From DASUBN01 sp050261675 (GTDB taxonomy: Bacteria; Pseudomonadota; Gammaproteobacteria; Natronospirales; REEB76): DNA of 64,000 bases. Position numbers and translations under genes: made by a program. How positions within the stretch are numbered: position 1 is the stretch's first letter; each line of letters begins with the position of its first letter. Shown here in pieces: positions 29,740-38,638 of the stretch. The notes under the pieces were generated by a model that saw only the letters and a program-made list of their open reading frames with translations, was not told the DNA's origin and did no database searches. Location: the NCBI GenBank assembly GCA_050261675.1, contig JBLNDO010000047.1, positions 7,944-71,943 of the forward strand. Reading direction: 5' to 3'.

Positions 29740-29783
29740 CTGACAGCGTGTCAGATGCTGACAATCTCTGTCAGTTCTTGTCA
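29740..29783 (-). promoter_or_regulatory. PilR binding-site array upstream of pilA
   Basis: Two inverted repeats, CTGACA-N3-TGTCAG (29740-29754) and CTGACA-N5-TGTCAG (29758-29774), and an extra TGTCA (29779-29783) lie 46-90 bp upstream of the -24 element. TGTC words are the known core of PilR sites at the Pseudomonas pilA promoter. The repeats are seen directly and PilR binding is inferred. Confidence 0.78.
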
Positions 29784-29814
29784 TACGTCCAATCGAAGTG
29801 GCTATCTTAATCAA

Positions 29815-31173
29815 TTATTCAAGCCCCAGTTTTTTTATCCGATAGCGCAATTGCCGGAAGGTCATCCCCAGCAGCTTCGCGGCGGCGGTTTTGTTGTAGC
29901 GGGTCTGTTCCAGCGCTTTCCGGATGGCCTCCTTTTCCACCTCACCCAACTGCTTACCCAAGGGCTGAGATGGAGGGGTGGTCACCGGTTCACCCGTTGT
30001 CACGTCCATGGTGGGGGTTTGCAGATGGATATCGGCAGCGTGGATCTGGTCGCCGTCCGCCAACGTCATGGCCCGCTCCAGCACGTTTTCGAGCTCACGC
30101 ACGTTACCCGGGAAGGCATGGGTGTGCAGCACCGCCGCCGCATCGGGGGCGAGCTTCACCGGCTTGCGCTGCAGAGAGCGTGCGAGCCGCTCGAGGATGT
30201 GCGTGGCGAGCAGCGGCAGATCCTGAGGCCGCTCCCGGAGCGGGGGTACCCGCAACTCTATGACGTTGATGCGGTAGAACAGGTCTTCCCGGAATTTACC
30301 GGCCCGTACTAGCTCGGCGAGGGGGCGGTGGGTGGCGGAGAGGATGCGCACATCCACGGGTGTTTCCCGTTGCGCTCCCACGGCGCGGATGGCTTTCTCC
30401 TGGATGACGCGCAGCAGCTTCACCTGCATGTGCAACGGCAGATCCGCCACCTCGTCGAGAAACAGGGTGCCGCCCTGGGCTGCCTGGAACAGGCCGTCCT
30501 TGTCTGCGATGGCGCCGGTGAAACTGCCTTTTTTGTGGCCGAAGAACTCGCTCTCCATGAGCTCACCCGGGATGGCGCCACAGTTCACCGCCACGAAGGG
30601 CCCGTCGGCGCGGGCGCCGTTCTCATGGATAAGTCTTGCCACCAGTTCCTTGCCGGTACCGGATTCACCGCTGATGTGGACCGGTGCTTGGCTACGCGCC
30701 ACCTTGGCGATCATGGCGCGCACCTGCTCGATGGCCGGCGACTGCCCGAGGAGCCTCGGGGCGCCGCGGCTCTCGGTAGTGGCGCGGCGCTCGCGCAGCT
30801 TGAGTGCGGTGCTGACCAAGCTGCGCAATGCGCTCAAATCCACCGGTTTGGAGACGAAATCGAAGGCGCCGTTCTTGAGCGCCTGCACCGCGGATTCCAC
30901 GTTGCCATGGGCGGTGATCACCGCCACCGGAACCTGGGCTAGGTGTTGCTGGATATAGCTCACGAGTTCGAGCCCGTTGCCGTCCGGTAGCTTCATATCC
31001 GTCAGACAGAGGTCCACGGGTTGCGATTGCAGTAACGCCCGCGCTTCTTTGAGGTCGCCTGCCAGTACGCAACCCACATCCATGCGCGTGAGCGTGAGGT
31101 TGAGCAGTTCACGGATGGCAGGCTCGTCATCCACCACAAGTGCCAAAGGCTTCTGCATGATCAAGTCAGCCAT
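29815..31173 (-). CDS. pilR: Sigma-54-dependent response regulator PilR
   Basis: This 452-residue NtrC-type activator has a receiver domain (ALVVDDEPAIREL, phospho-acceptor Asp59 in LTDMKLPDGNG). The central AAA+ domain has Walker A GESGTGKE, the sigma-54 contact loop GSFTGA (Ser in place of the commoner Ala of GAFTGA, a known variant) and Walker B GGTLFLDEVADLP. A Fis-type helix-turn-helix follows (NKTAAAKLLGMTFRQLRYRIKKL). It should activate pilA from the repeats immediately downstream. It overlaps pilS by 13 bp. Confidence 0.95.
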   Translation of the reverse strand: MADLIMQKPLALVVDDEPAIRELLNLTLTRMDVGCVLAGDLKEARALLQSQPVDLCLTDMKLPDGNGLELVSYIQQHLAQVPVAVITAHGNVESAVQALKNGAFDFVSKPVDLSALRSLVSTALKLRERRATTESRGAPRLLGQSPAIEQVRAMIAKVARSQAPVHISGESGTGKELVARLIHENGARADGPFVAVNCGAIPGELMESEFFGHKKGSFTGAIADKDGLFQAAQGGTLFLDEVADLPLHMQVKLLRVIQEKAIRAVGAQRETPVDVRILSATHRPLAELVRAGKFREDLFYRINVIELRVPPLRERPQDLPLLATHILERLARSLQRKPVKLAPDAAAVLHTHAFPGNVRELENVLERAMTLADGDQIHAADIHLQTPTMDVTTGEPVTTPPSQPLGKQLGEVEKEAIRKALEQTRYNKTAAAKLLGMTFRQLRYRIKKLGLE

Positions 31174-32795
31174 CCTTCGGAGGCACCGAATTCGATGCGG
31201 AAACAGCTACCGCCACCGGAACGCGGAGTGTAGGAGAGGCGGGCGCGGTTACATTCGCAGAGTTCACGTGCGATGAAAAGCCCCAAACCCGTGCCGCGCG
31301 GATCTGAGGTATAGAAGGGCTCGAAAATATGCTCGACGATGTCCGCAGGCACACCCGGCCCCCGGTCGAGTACCTCCAGGAATCCCGAACCCTGTGTCCC
31401 CATCGAGCCGATGCGGTATTCGACCCGTGGTCCGCCGCTTTCGTCTATACGTCCGTGGTGTAGCGCGTTCTCCGAGAGATTCCAAACGATCTGGTGGAGG
31501 TGTGTGGGGTCAAAACGCACATGCAGCGAGGGGCCATTTTCGGCGTGCAAGGACAGCGCCTGTGGCATCAGGATGTGCCGATCGCGGAATTCGCCGATGA
31601 AGTCCTTGAGCCAGCTATTGATGTCGAGTTGCTCGGCGCGCGTATTGTCACGCCGGGAGAGTTGCAGGATGTTTTCGACGATACGTTCCATGCGTTCCGA
31701 ATGCTCATGGATGATTTCCGTGAGGCGTTTATCGTCGCCCTGAATCTGCTTCGATTCGGCCAGGAGCTGGTTGGCATGGCTCACCGCTGCAAGCGGGTTG
31801 CGTATCTCATGGGCGATGCTCGCGGTGAGGCGACCGAGGATGGCGAGCTTGGTCTGGCGTACCTGTTCGGCCACACTGCTCGCGTCTTCAAGAAAGATAA
31901 GCGCGCCACCCAACCGATTGCGGCCGATGCTCGCGAAGTGCGCGATGAGCGGCCTCCCCTGTGGTGACACGATAGCGGAAGGGCGGCGCACATCACCTCG
32001 CCGCCAGGCGGTGAGCTCACCCTGTAAGCGTGGCGCGCCGTCTGCCAGCGGTTTGCCCCGGTCGACGCCACCGGTGAGGGTCTCGGCGGCGGCACCGTTG
32101 ATCATGCGTATCTGGTCGTGCTCATCCACCACCAGTACTCCGGTGCGCATGTGCTGGATCACATAGTCATTGATCTCGGAAAGATCCGCCAAGTCCAAGC
32201 CGCGCTGTTCCGCCAGAGCCTCGCTCTCCCTGAGCCGGTGACCCACGAATTGCGCCACCAACGCACCCACAAACAGGGTCAGGCCGATGACTCCCGCCTG
32301 GGCATAGCCTGTCTGCTCGGCGGTACCGTAGATGGTGGCGATGGTCTGCTCGGTGAGGATCGCAAGACTGGCGATGGCCGCGAACGCGATGCTCATGCGC
32401 CGGGTCATGAGCGCGCTGTTGGTGGACACAGTGATGAACAACAGGCTGCCTAGGCCGCTTGCGGCGCCACCGCTGGCATGCATCAGGAGTACTACTGCGG
32501 CGATGTCGCCGGCGAGCTGGGTGTAGACCTGGAGTTCCAGGCCGGGGCGGCGGGCACGCACCGTGAAGCTCGCGAGCAGACCGAAGCTGGAATACATGAT
32601 GCCTGTCCAGACGAACAGGCCCGGGAACACATCGCCGAACAGCCTTGGACTCCTGTCGCTGAAGAACAACGCCACCACGAGCAGCCCGACCGCCATGCGG
32701 AACAGATTGACGATGTTGAGCAGCCGCCATGCCTGCTCTTCACCCGGTGAGAGCACTTCGTCAGTCTGCAACAATGCGTTCGACGTGGAGTTCAT
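31161..32795 (-). CDS. pilS: Sensor histidine kinase PilS
   Basis: This 544-residue kinase has about six N-terminal membrane helices (about 25-195), a PAS-like segment (YVIQHMRTGVLVVDEHDQIRM), a HisKA domain with the phospho-histidine in IAHEIRNPLAAVSHANQLL and a HATPase domain with NLSENALHHG, LDRGPGVP and GTGLGLFIARELC. In Pseudomonas PilS senses pilin in the membrane and controls PilR. Gene order pilS-pilR-pilA and the overlap with pilR support the name. Confidence 0.93.
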   Translation of the reverse strand: MNSTSNALLQTDEVLSPGEEQAWRLLNIVNLFRMAVGLLVVALFFSDRSPRLFGDVFPGLFVWTGIMYSSFGLLASFTVRARRPGLELQVYTQLAGDIAAVVLLMHASGGAASGLGSLLFITVSTNSALMTRRMSIAFAAIASLAILTEQTIATIYGTAEQTGYAQAGVIGLTLFVGALVAQFVGHRLRESEALAEQRGLDLADLSEINDYVIQHMRTGVLVVDEHDQIRMINGAAAETLTGGVDRGKPLADGAPRLQGELTAWRRGDVRRPSAIVSPQGRPLIAHFASIGRNRLGGALIFLEDASSVAEQVRQTKLAILGRLTASIAHEIRNPLAAVSHANQLLAESKQIQGDDKRLTEIIHEHSERMERIVENILQLSRRDNTRAEQLDINSWLKDFIGEFRDRHILMPQALSLHAENGPSLHVRFDPTHLHQIVWNLSENALHHGRIDESGGPRVEYRIGSMGTQGSGFLEVLDRGPGVPADIVEHIFEPFYTSDPRGTGLGLFIARELCECNRARLSYTPRSGGGSCFRIEFGASEGWLT

Positions 32796-32878
32796 GCCGT
32801 TTCAGGCTGCGCCTTTGCCATGGCGGGGGGTTTGCTTCAAAATAGCGCCTTTTCCATCCATCCCCAACTCCGGCCACC

Positions 32879-34042
32879 ATGAACCTGCACGAATACCAGG
32901 CGAAACAGCTGTTTTCAGAATACGGCATTCCCGTGCCGCGCGGCATCCCCGCCAGGAGCGCTGCGGACGCCGCCGTCGCGGCCCAATCCCTGGGCGGCGG
33001 CCTGTGGGTGGTGAAGGCCCAGGTGCATGCCGGCGGTCGCGGCAAGGCCGGGGGCGTGAAACTGTGCCGCTCCGTGGACGAAGTGCGCACCGCCGCCGAG
33101 GGCATGCTCGGCAAGCGCCTGCATACGCACCAGACCGGCCCCGAGGGGCTGCCCATCAACGCCGTCATTGTCGAGGCGGGTTCCGACATCGAGCGCGAGC
33201 TCTACCTTTCGGTGCTGGTGGATCGCAGCCGCGAACAGGTGGTGTTCATGGCTTCCGCCGCCGGAGGCATGGACATCGAGGAAGTGGCGGCGAAAACGCC
33301 GGAGAAGATTTTCCGCGTGTGGGTGCATCCCGCCGCGGGCATCCAGCCCAACCAGGTGCGCGAATTGGCCTTCGGCCTCGGGCTCACGAGCAAGGAACAC
33401 ATGGCCGCCTTCGGCAAGATCGCCGAGGGGCTCTACCGGCTCTTCATGGAGCGTGACGCCAGCCTCGTGGAGATCAATCCGCTGATCGTCACGAAGGACG
33501 GCCGGGTTCTGGCGCTGGACGCCAAGCTCAACCTGGACGACAACGCGCTTTACCGCCAGCCCAAGCTCGCGGAGATGCGCGACAAGACCCAGGAAGACGA
33601 GCGCGAGAGCGCTGCCAAGGAGCATGATCTCAACTACGTTTCCCTGGACGGCGACATCGCCTGCATGGTGAATGGCGCCGGCCTCGCCATGGCCACCATG
33701 GACATCATCAAGCTGCACGGCGGCAGCCCTGCCAACTTCCTGGACGTGGGCGGCGGAGCGACCACCGAGCGTGTGAGCGCGGCCTTCAACCTCATCCTGT
33801 CCAACAAATCGGTGAAGGCCATTCTGGTGAACATCTTCGGCGGCATCGTGCGTTGCGATCTTATCGCCGAGGGCATCATCAACGCCGTCAAGGGTGTGGG
33901 CGTGCGGGTGCCGGTGGTGGTCCGGCTTGAGGGTACCAACGTGGAGCAGGGCAAGAAGCTCCTAGCCGAGAGCGGCCTCGCCATCATTCCCGCCAACGAT
34001 CTCACCGACGCGGCCAAGAAAGTCGTCGCGTCCATCAAGTAA
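32879..34042 (+). CDS. sucC: Succinyl-CoA synthetase (ADP-forming) beta subunit SucC
   Basis: This 387-residue subunit of the TCA-cycle enzyme interconverts succinyl-CoA and succinate with ATP formation. It begins MNLHEYQAKQLFSEYGIPVP, the ATP-grasp N-terminus of SucC, and has VKAQVHAGGRGKAGGVK, LVEINPL and the C-terminal VNIFGGIVRCD. Length equals that of E. coli SucC (388). It is divergent from pilS and 15 bp before sucD. Confidence 0.97.
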   Translation: MNLHEYQAKQLFSEYGIPVPRGIPARSAADAAVAAQSLGGGLWVVKAQVHAGGRGKAGGVKLCRSVDEVRTAAEGMLGKRLHTHQTGPEGLPINAVIVEAGSDIERELYLSVLVDRSREQVVFMASAAGGMDIEEVAAKTPEKIFRVWVHPAAGIQPNQVRELAFGLGLTSKEHMAAFGKIAEGLYRLFMERDASLVEINPLIVTKDGRVLALDAKLNLDDNALYRQPKLAEMRDKTQEDERESAAKEHDLNYVSLDGDIACMVNGAGLAMATMDIIKLHGGSPANFLDVGGGATTERVSAAFNLILSNKSVKAILVNIFGGIVRCDLIAEGIINAVKGVGVRVPVVVRLEGTNVEQGKKLLAESGLAIIPANDLTDAAKKVVASIK

Positions 34043-34057
34043 TACCAAGAGTCAAAC

Positions 34058-35020
34058 ATGAGCATTCTGGTCAACAAGAAAACGCGGGTGATCTGCCAAG
34101 GCTTCACTGGGAAGCAGGGCACGTTCCACTCCGAACAAGCCATCGCCTACGGCACCAAGCTCGTTGGCGGCGTGACCCCGGGACGCGGCGGTGAGAAGCA
34201 CCTGGATCGCCCGGTGTTCAACACCGTGCATGACGCGGTCCGAGAGACCGGCGCCGAGGCCAGCATGATCTACGTGCCGGCCGCGTTCGCCGCCGACGCC
34301 ATCCTGGAAGCCGCCGACGCCGGCATCCAAGTCATCGTCTGCATCACCGAGGGCATCCCGGTGACCGATATGATCAAGGTCAAGGCGGCCATCAAGGACA
34401 AGGATTGCGTGCTCATCGGCCCCAACTGCCCGGGTGTCATCACCCCCGGGGAGTGCAAGATCGGCATCATGCCCGGTCATATCCACAAGCGCGGCAAGAT
34501 CGGCATCGTGTCCCGCTCCGGCACCCTCACCTACGAGGCCGTGTTCCAGACCACCAACCTGGGGTTGGGCCAGTCCACATGCGTCGGCATCGGCGGCGAC
34601 CCGGTGCACGGCATGAACTTCATCGACGTGATCCGCCGCTTCGAGGACGACCCTCAGACCGAAGGTATCATCATGGTGGGTGAGATCGGCGGCTCCGACG
34701 AGGAAGCGGCGGCCGAGCACATCAAGAAGCAAGTGAGCAAGCCGGTAGTGGCCTACATCGCCGGTGTCACGGCGCCCCCGGGCAAGCGCATGGGCCACGC
34801 CGGCGCCATCGTCTCCGGCGGCAAGGGCACCGCCCAGGCCAAGTTCGAGGCCCTGGAGAAGGCGGGGGTGAAGACCACCCACTCCCCGGCGGAACTCGGC
34901 AGCACCATGGCGAAGCTCCTGAAGGGCGGTAAGAAGTCCGCCAAGAAGAAACCCGCGAAAAAGGCCAAAACCAAGGCCAAGAAAAAGGCCGCGAAGAAGA
35001 AGGGCCGTGGGCGCCGTTAG
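34058..35020 (+). CDS. sucD: Succinyl-CoA synthetase alpha subunit SucD with lysine-rich C-terminal tail
   Basis: This subunit binds CoA and carries the phosphorylated histidine. It begins MSILVNKKTRVICQGFTGKQGTFHSEQAI and has CPGVITPGECKIGIMPGHIH and the active-site GHAGAIVSGGKGTA. The catalytic body ends near residue 290 (LGSTMAKLLKG), where E. coli SucD also ends. Here it runs on for about 30 residues of Lys/Ala/Arg (KKSAKKKPAKKAK...KKKGRGRR), like the tails of histone-H1-like proteins. The codons are in frame up to the TAG, so the tail is real. Its role is unknown; nucleic acid binding is possible. Confidence 0.96.
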   Translation: MSILVNKKTRVICQGFTGKQGTFHSEQAIAYGTKLVGGVTPGRGGEKHLDRPVFNTVHDAVRETGAEASMIYVPAAFAADAILEAADAGIQVIVCITEGIPVTDMIKVKAAIKDKDCVLIGPNCPGVITPGECKIGIMPGHIHKRGKIGIVSRSGTLTYEAVFQTTNLGLGQSTCVGIGGDPVHGMNFIDVIRRFEDDPQTEGIIMVGEIGGSDEEAAAEHIKKQVSKPVVAYIAGVTAPPGKRMGHAGAIVSGGKGTAQAKFEALEKAGVKTTHSPAELGSTMAKLLKGGKKSAKKKPAKKAKTKAKKKAAKKKGRGRR

Positions 35021-35062
35021 ACCGGGTCAAGCGATTTCACCCTGCGACGATCCGATGACCCG

Positions 35063-36676
35063 ATGAGCGCCGGTATGCGCATCGTCATGGCCCAGCTCAA
35101 CCTCCCGGTGGGGGACGTGGCGGGCAATGCACGGAAACTCATCGCCGCCGCCGCCGAAAGCCGCGACCGGCTGCAGGCGCAGCTCGTGGTGTTCCCGGAA
35201 CTCTGTCTCACCGGTTACACGCCGGAAGATTTGCTGTTCAACCCGGATTTTCGCGGCCGCGTTGACGAGGGGCTGAAGGCGCTCACCGCCGGCATACGCG
35301 GCATCCGCGCGGTGGTGGGGTATCCGTTCCATGAAGGCGGCAAGCTCTACAACGTGGGCGCGGTGGTCGGTGAAGGCAAGATCCAGGCCGTCTACCGCAA
35401 GAGCGAGCTTCCCAATTACGGCGTCTTCGACGAGCAGCGCTATTTCACCCCGAGCGACGATACCACGCTGATCGACGTGGGCGGTTATGCCGTGGGGCTC
35501 AATGTCTGCGAGGACGTGTGGCACGCGGCGCCGGCGCGCCGTGCCGCGGAGGCGGGCGCACGCCTCATCGTGGTGCCCAACGCCTCGCCTTTCAATGTGG
35601 GCAAGCAGGTGGAACGAGAAGCGGAATTGAAACGTCGCGTGGCGGAAGTGAAAGTGCCCATCGTGTATGTGAACCACGTGGGCGGGCAGGATTCGCTGGT
35701 GTTCGACGGCGGCTCGCTTGCGATGAACGCCGACGGCACGGTGGCAGCCCGCGCACCGGACTTCGAGGAAGGTCTGTATCCCGTGGATTTCTTGATGCAG
35801 GACGGCAAGGCCCGGGCCCTGCCGGCGGCGGTGCACATCGACAAGAGCGTGGAAGAAAGCGTTTACCGCGCCCTGGTGCTCGGCCTGCGAGATTACGCAG
35901 CCAAGAACCGCTTCCGGGGCGCGCTCTTGGGGCTTTCCGGCGGTATCGATTCCGCGCTGACGCTGGCGCTCGCGGTGGACGCCTTGGGCGCCGGCAACGT
36001 CAACACGGTGATGCTGCCCTCGCGCCATACTTCAAAGTTGAGCCTGGATACCGCAAAGCAGCAGGCACGCGCCATGGGCGTGGAGCACCGGGTGATTCCC
36101 ATCGAACCCGCCTTCGAAGCGTTGAAATCTTCCCTCGACCAGGTGGAGGGCGTTACAGACCAGAACCTGCAGGCGCGTGCGCGGGGGACGCTGCTCATGG
36201 CGCTTTCTAACCAGGGCGGCCGGCTGCTGCTCGCCACCGGCAACAAGAGTGAGATGGCCATGGGTTACGCCACGCTTTACGGCGACATGGCGGGCGGATA
36301 CGCGCCCCTGAAGGACGTGCTCAAGACCTGGGTGTATCGCCTATCGCGTTACCGCAACGGACTCTCGGCTGTGATTCCCCAGGAAGTCATCGATCGGGAG
36401 CCCACCGCCGAGCTGGCGCCGGGACAGAAGGACACCGACAACTTGCCGCCCTACGAGGTACTGGACGCGATCCTCGCGGCCTACGTGGATGAGGACAAGG
36501 CGCTCGCGGAGATCGTCGCCATGGGGTACGCGCAAGAAACGGTGCGGTGGGTGATGCAGCGCGTGCAGGCGGCGGAGTATAAGCGCCGCCAGGCGCCGCC
36601 GGGTCCGCGGGTGAGCCGCTGCGCTTTCGGCAGCGACCGGCGTTATCCCATCACTAACCGCTACGAGACGGATTGA
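35063..36676 (+). CDS. nadE: Glutamine-dependent NAD(+) synthetase NadE
   Basis: This 537-residue enzyme makes NAD from nicotinate adenine dinucleotide. The N-terminal nitrilase domain releases ammonia from glutamine with the Glu-Lys-Cys triad visible in VFPELCLTGY, YRKSELPNYG and NVCEDVWH. The C-terminal synthetase domain has the PP-loop GLSGGIDSALTLAL, then ATGNKSEMAMGYATLYGDMAGG. An alternative ATG 12 bases downstream gives MRIVMAQLN, so the exact start is uncertain. Confidence 0.95.
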   Translation: MSAGMRIVMAQLNLPVGDVAGNARKLIAAAAESRDRLQAQLVVFPELCLTGYTPEDLLFNPDFRGRVDEGLKALTAGIRGIRAVVGYPFHEGGKLYNVGAVVGEGKIQAVYRKSELPNYGVFDEQRYFTPSDDTTLIDVGGYAVGLNVCEDVWHAAPARRAAEAGARLIVVPNASPFNVGKQVEREAELKRRVAEVKVPIVYVNHVGGQDSLVFDGGSLAMNADGTVAARAPDFEEGLYPVDFLMQDGKARALPAAVHIDKSVEESVYRALVLGLRDYAAKNRFRGALLGLSGGIDSALTLALAVDALGAGNVNTVMLPSRHTSKLSLDTAKQQARAMGVEHRVIPIEPAFEALKSSLDQVEGVTDQNLQARARGTLLMALSNQGGRLLLATGNKSEMAMGYATLYGDMAGGYAPLKDVLKTWVYRLSRYRNGLSAVIPQEVIDREPTAELAPGQKDTDNLPPYEVLDAILAAYVDEDKALAEIVAMGYAQETVRWVMQRVQAAEYKRRQAPPGPRVSRCAFGSDRRYPITNRYETD

Positions 36677-36687
36677 ATGAGGTTATC

Positions 36688-36769
36688 TGCGGTGCAGGGA
36701 CGCACCGCACGCGAATCAATCGGCTCCGCGCTTGATTCGGCGGAGGCGAGTCCGAGCATGTATCGGACT
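36688..36769. repeat. Three stacked hairpins between nadE and bamD
   Basis: Perfect inverted repeats follow one another: TGCGGTGC/GCACCGCA (36688-36709), CGAATCAA/TTGATTCG (36712-36739) and AGTCCGA/TCGGACT (36749-36769). A further GATTC/GAATC pair reaches the bamD stop, and A5 at 36781-36785 would be a T-run for the minus strand. They probably end transcription of both convergent genes. Confidence 0.55.
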
Positions 36770-36813
36770 GGCCGAGTCTGAAAAATCCTGGGATGGATTC
36801 TTCGGACTTCGAA

Positions 36814-37590
36814 TCAGAACGGCCCTTTGGCCGTGTAGCCCACCGGCACGCCGGGGAAGTTCGTGGCCAGGGTCTTCTCGGCGTTGTCCGCCAACTCGTT
36901 CAGGCCGAGCTGCTTGTAGCAGAGGATCATGATCTGCAGCGCGTCCTCGGTATAGGGCGTCTCGGGATAATGCTGCAGGATGCTGTAGCTGCGCTGCAGG
37001 GCCGAGACCCAGGCACCGCGGCGCACGTACCAATCGGCCACCCCCCAATCGAATTCCGCGAGCCGGTCCCTGAGGAAGATCATCCTCTGGCGCGCATCGG
37101 TGGCATAGACGCTGTCCGGATAGCGCTGCAGCAGAGTTTGGAAAGCCTCGAAGGATTTCTCCGCGCCCGTGGGGTCGCGGTCGAAGTTATCGTGGCGGAA
37201 CCACTTCTGCAGGAAATTCACGTCCGTATCGAAATACGCCACGCCCTTCATGTAGAAGGCGTAGTCCACGTTCGGGTGGCGCGGGTGCTCGCGGATGAAA
37301 CGGTCGGCGGCGTCTTCCGCGGCATCGTCGTCGTTGTTCAGGTAGTTGGCGTAGATCAGGTCGAGCTGCGCCTGGGTGCCGTAGGCGTCGAAGGGAAAGC
37401 GCGCCTGCAGGGTGTTGAGGCGTTCCACCGCGGTCTTGTAGTTCCCGGCGTCGATGTTGGCCTTGATCTCCTTGTAGAGGTCGCCCGCCGCCATGGTTTC
37501 GTCCTTGGAGGGCGCGGAGGAACAGCCGGCGGCGAGCAGCAGCAAGGAGAACACAGACAATGTCGCGAGGCAGCGGGTGTGCAGGCGCAT
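36814..37590 (-). CDS. bamD: Outer membrane protein assembly factor BamD (lipoprotein)
   Basis: This 258-residue lipoprotein has a signal peptide with lipobox LLAAGCSS (Cys at about 23) and five TPR-type repeats starting LYKEIKANIDAGNYKTAVERLNTLQARFPF. It is the essential partner of BamA in beta-barrel insertion. It is divergent from rluD, as in many gammaproteobacteria. The stop lies in the hairpin region shared with nadE. Confidence 0.95.
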   Translation of the reverse strand: MRLHTRCLATLSVFSLLLLAAGCSSAPSKDETMAAGDLYKEIKANIDAGNYKTAVERLNTLQARFPFDAYGTQAQLDLIYANYLNNDDDAAEDAADRFIREHPRHPNVDYAFYMKGVAYFDTDVNFLQKWFRHDNFDRDPTGAEKSFEAFQTLLQRYPDSVYATDARQRMIFLRDRLAEFDWGVADWYVRRGAWVSALQRSYSILQHYPETPYTEDALQIMILCYKQLGLNELADNAEKTLATNFPGVPVGYTAKGPF

Positions 37591-37633
37591 GGATTTCGGG
37601 GCCGGAATGGGATGGTTGCGTGTCGGCGGGGGC

Positions 37634-37641
37634 AGTATAAC
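37634..37641. promoter_or_regulatory. Candidate -10 elements between bamD and rluD
   Basis: In the 67-bp divergent gap, TATAAC (plus, 37636-37641) and TATACT (minus, 37634-37639) overlap. No good -35 is evident on either strand. They are the only AT-rich words available for the two genes, so the call is weak. Confidence 0.3.
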
Positions 37642-37657
37642 TTAAACTGTTTGCATC

Positions 37658-38638
37658 ATGTCCCACCCACCGGCGAAAAAAGCCGCAACGTCGCTGCGCG
37701 AATCCCGGATACCGCCGGAGTTCTCGGGCCAGCGTTTCGATCAGGCCTTGGCCCGGCTTTTCCCGGAATATTCCCGCAGCCGCCTCACGGAATGGATCAA
37801 GGAAGGCCGCGCGCTCCTGGATGGGGCGGCCGCGCGGCCGCGCGACGCCGTCGTGGGCGGCCAGCGGGTGAGCGTCGAGGTGGTGGAAGAAACGTTGACG
37901 GAACACGCTGCCGAGGACCTGCCGCTGGACATCGTCCATGAGGACGCGGCGCTGATCGTGGTCAACAAGCCGGCGGGCCTGGTGGTGCATCCGGGCGCCG
38001 GCAACCGTGCTGGCACCCTGCAGAACGCGCTCCTGCATCACGCGCCGGAACTGGCCGCCGTGCCGAGGGCGGGACTGGTACACCGCCTGGACAAGGACAC
38101 CTCGGGCCTGCTGGTGGTGGCGCGCACCCTCGAAGCACACACCCGGCTCGTGGCGGAACTGCAGGCCCGTGAATTTGAGCGCGAATATCTCGCCGTGGCC
38201 AACGGCGTCATGACCGGCGGCGGCACCGTGGATGCACCCATCAAGCGCCATGCCACGGACCGCCTGCGCATGAGCGTGCACGAAGGAGGGCGCGAGGCGA
38301 TCACCCACTACCGGGTGTTGAAGCGCTTCCGCGCCCATACCTACGTGGGCGTGCGTCTCGAGACCGGCCGTACCCACCAGATCCGCGTGCACTTGGCCCA
38401 CATCCGCCATCCGGTAGTGGGCGACCCGTTGTACGGTCGGCGCATCATGCTGCCGCCCGGCGCCACGTCGCGGCTGCGGGAGGTCTTGCAGTCGTTCCGG
38501 CGCCAGGCCTTGCATGCGGCGCGCCTCGGAGTCACCCATCCCCTGAGTGGCGAACGCCTGCAATGGGAAGTGCCGCCCCCAGCGGACATGCAGCAACTCC
38601 TCACGGCGCTAGAAGACGACCTGCAACATGGCCGCTGA
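37658..38638 (+). CDS. rluD: Ribosomal large subunit pseudouridine synthase RluD
   Basis: This 326-residue enzyme makes pseudouridines in helix 69 of 23S rRNA. An N-terminal S4 RNA-binding domain (FDQALARLFPEYSRSRLTEWIKEGRALLDG) precedes the catalytic domain with VNKPAGLVVHPGAG and GLVHRLDKDTSGLLVVA, whose Asp is the nucleophile, and the ETGRTHQIRVHL motif. Its end overlaps pgeF by 11 bp. The order bamD/rluD/pgeF/clpB is conserved in gammaproteobacteria. Confidence 0.95.
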   Translation: MSHPPAKKAATSLRESRIPPEFSGQRFDQALARLFPEYSRSRLTEWIKEGRALLDGAAARPRDAVVGGQRVSVEVVEETLTEHAAEDLPLDIVHEDAALIVVNKPAGLVVHPGAGNRAGTLQNALLHHAPELAAVPRAGLVHRLDKDTSGLLVVARTLEAHTRLVAELQAREFEREYLAVANGVMTGGGTVDAPIKRHATDRLRMSVHEGGREAITHYRVLKRFRAHTYVGVRLETGRTHQIRVHLAHIRHPVVGDPLYGRRIMLPPGATSRLREVLQSFRRQALHAARLGVTHPLSGERLQWEVPPPADMQQLLTALEDDLQHGR

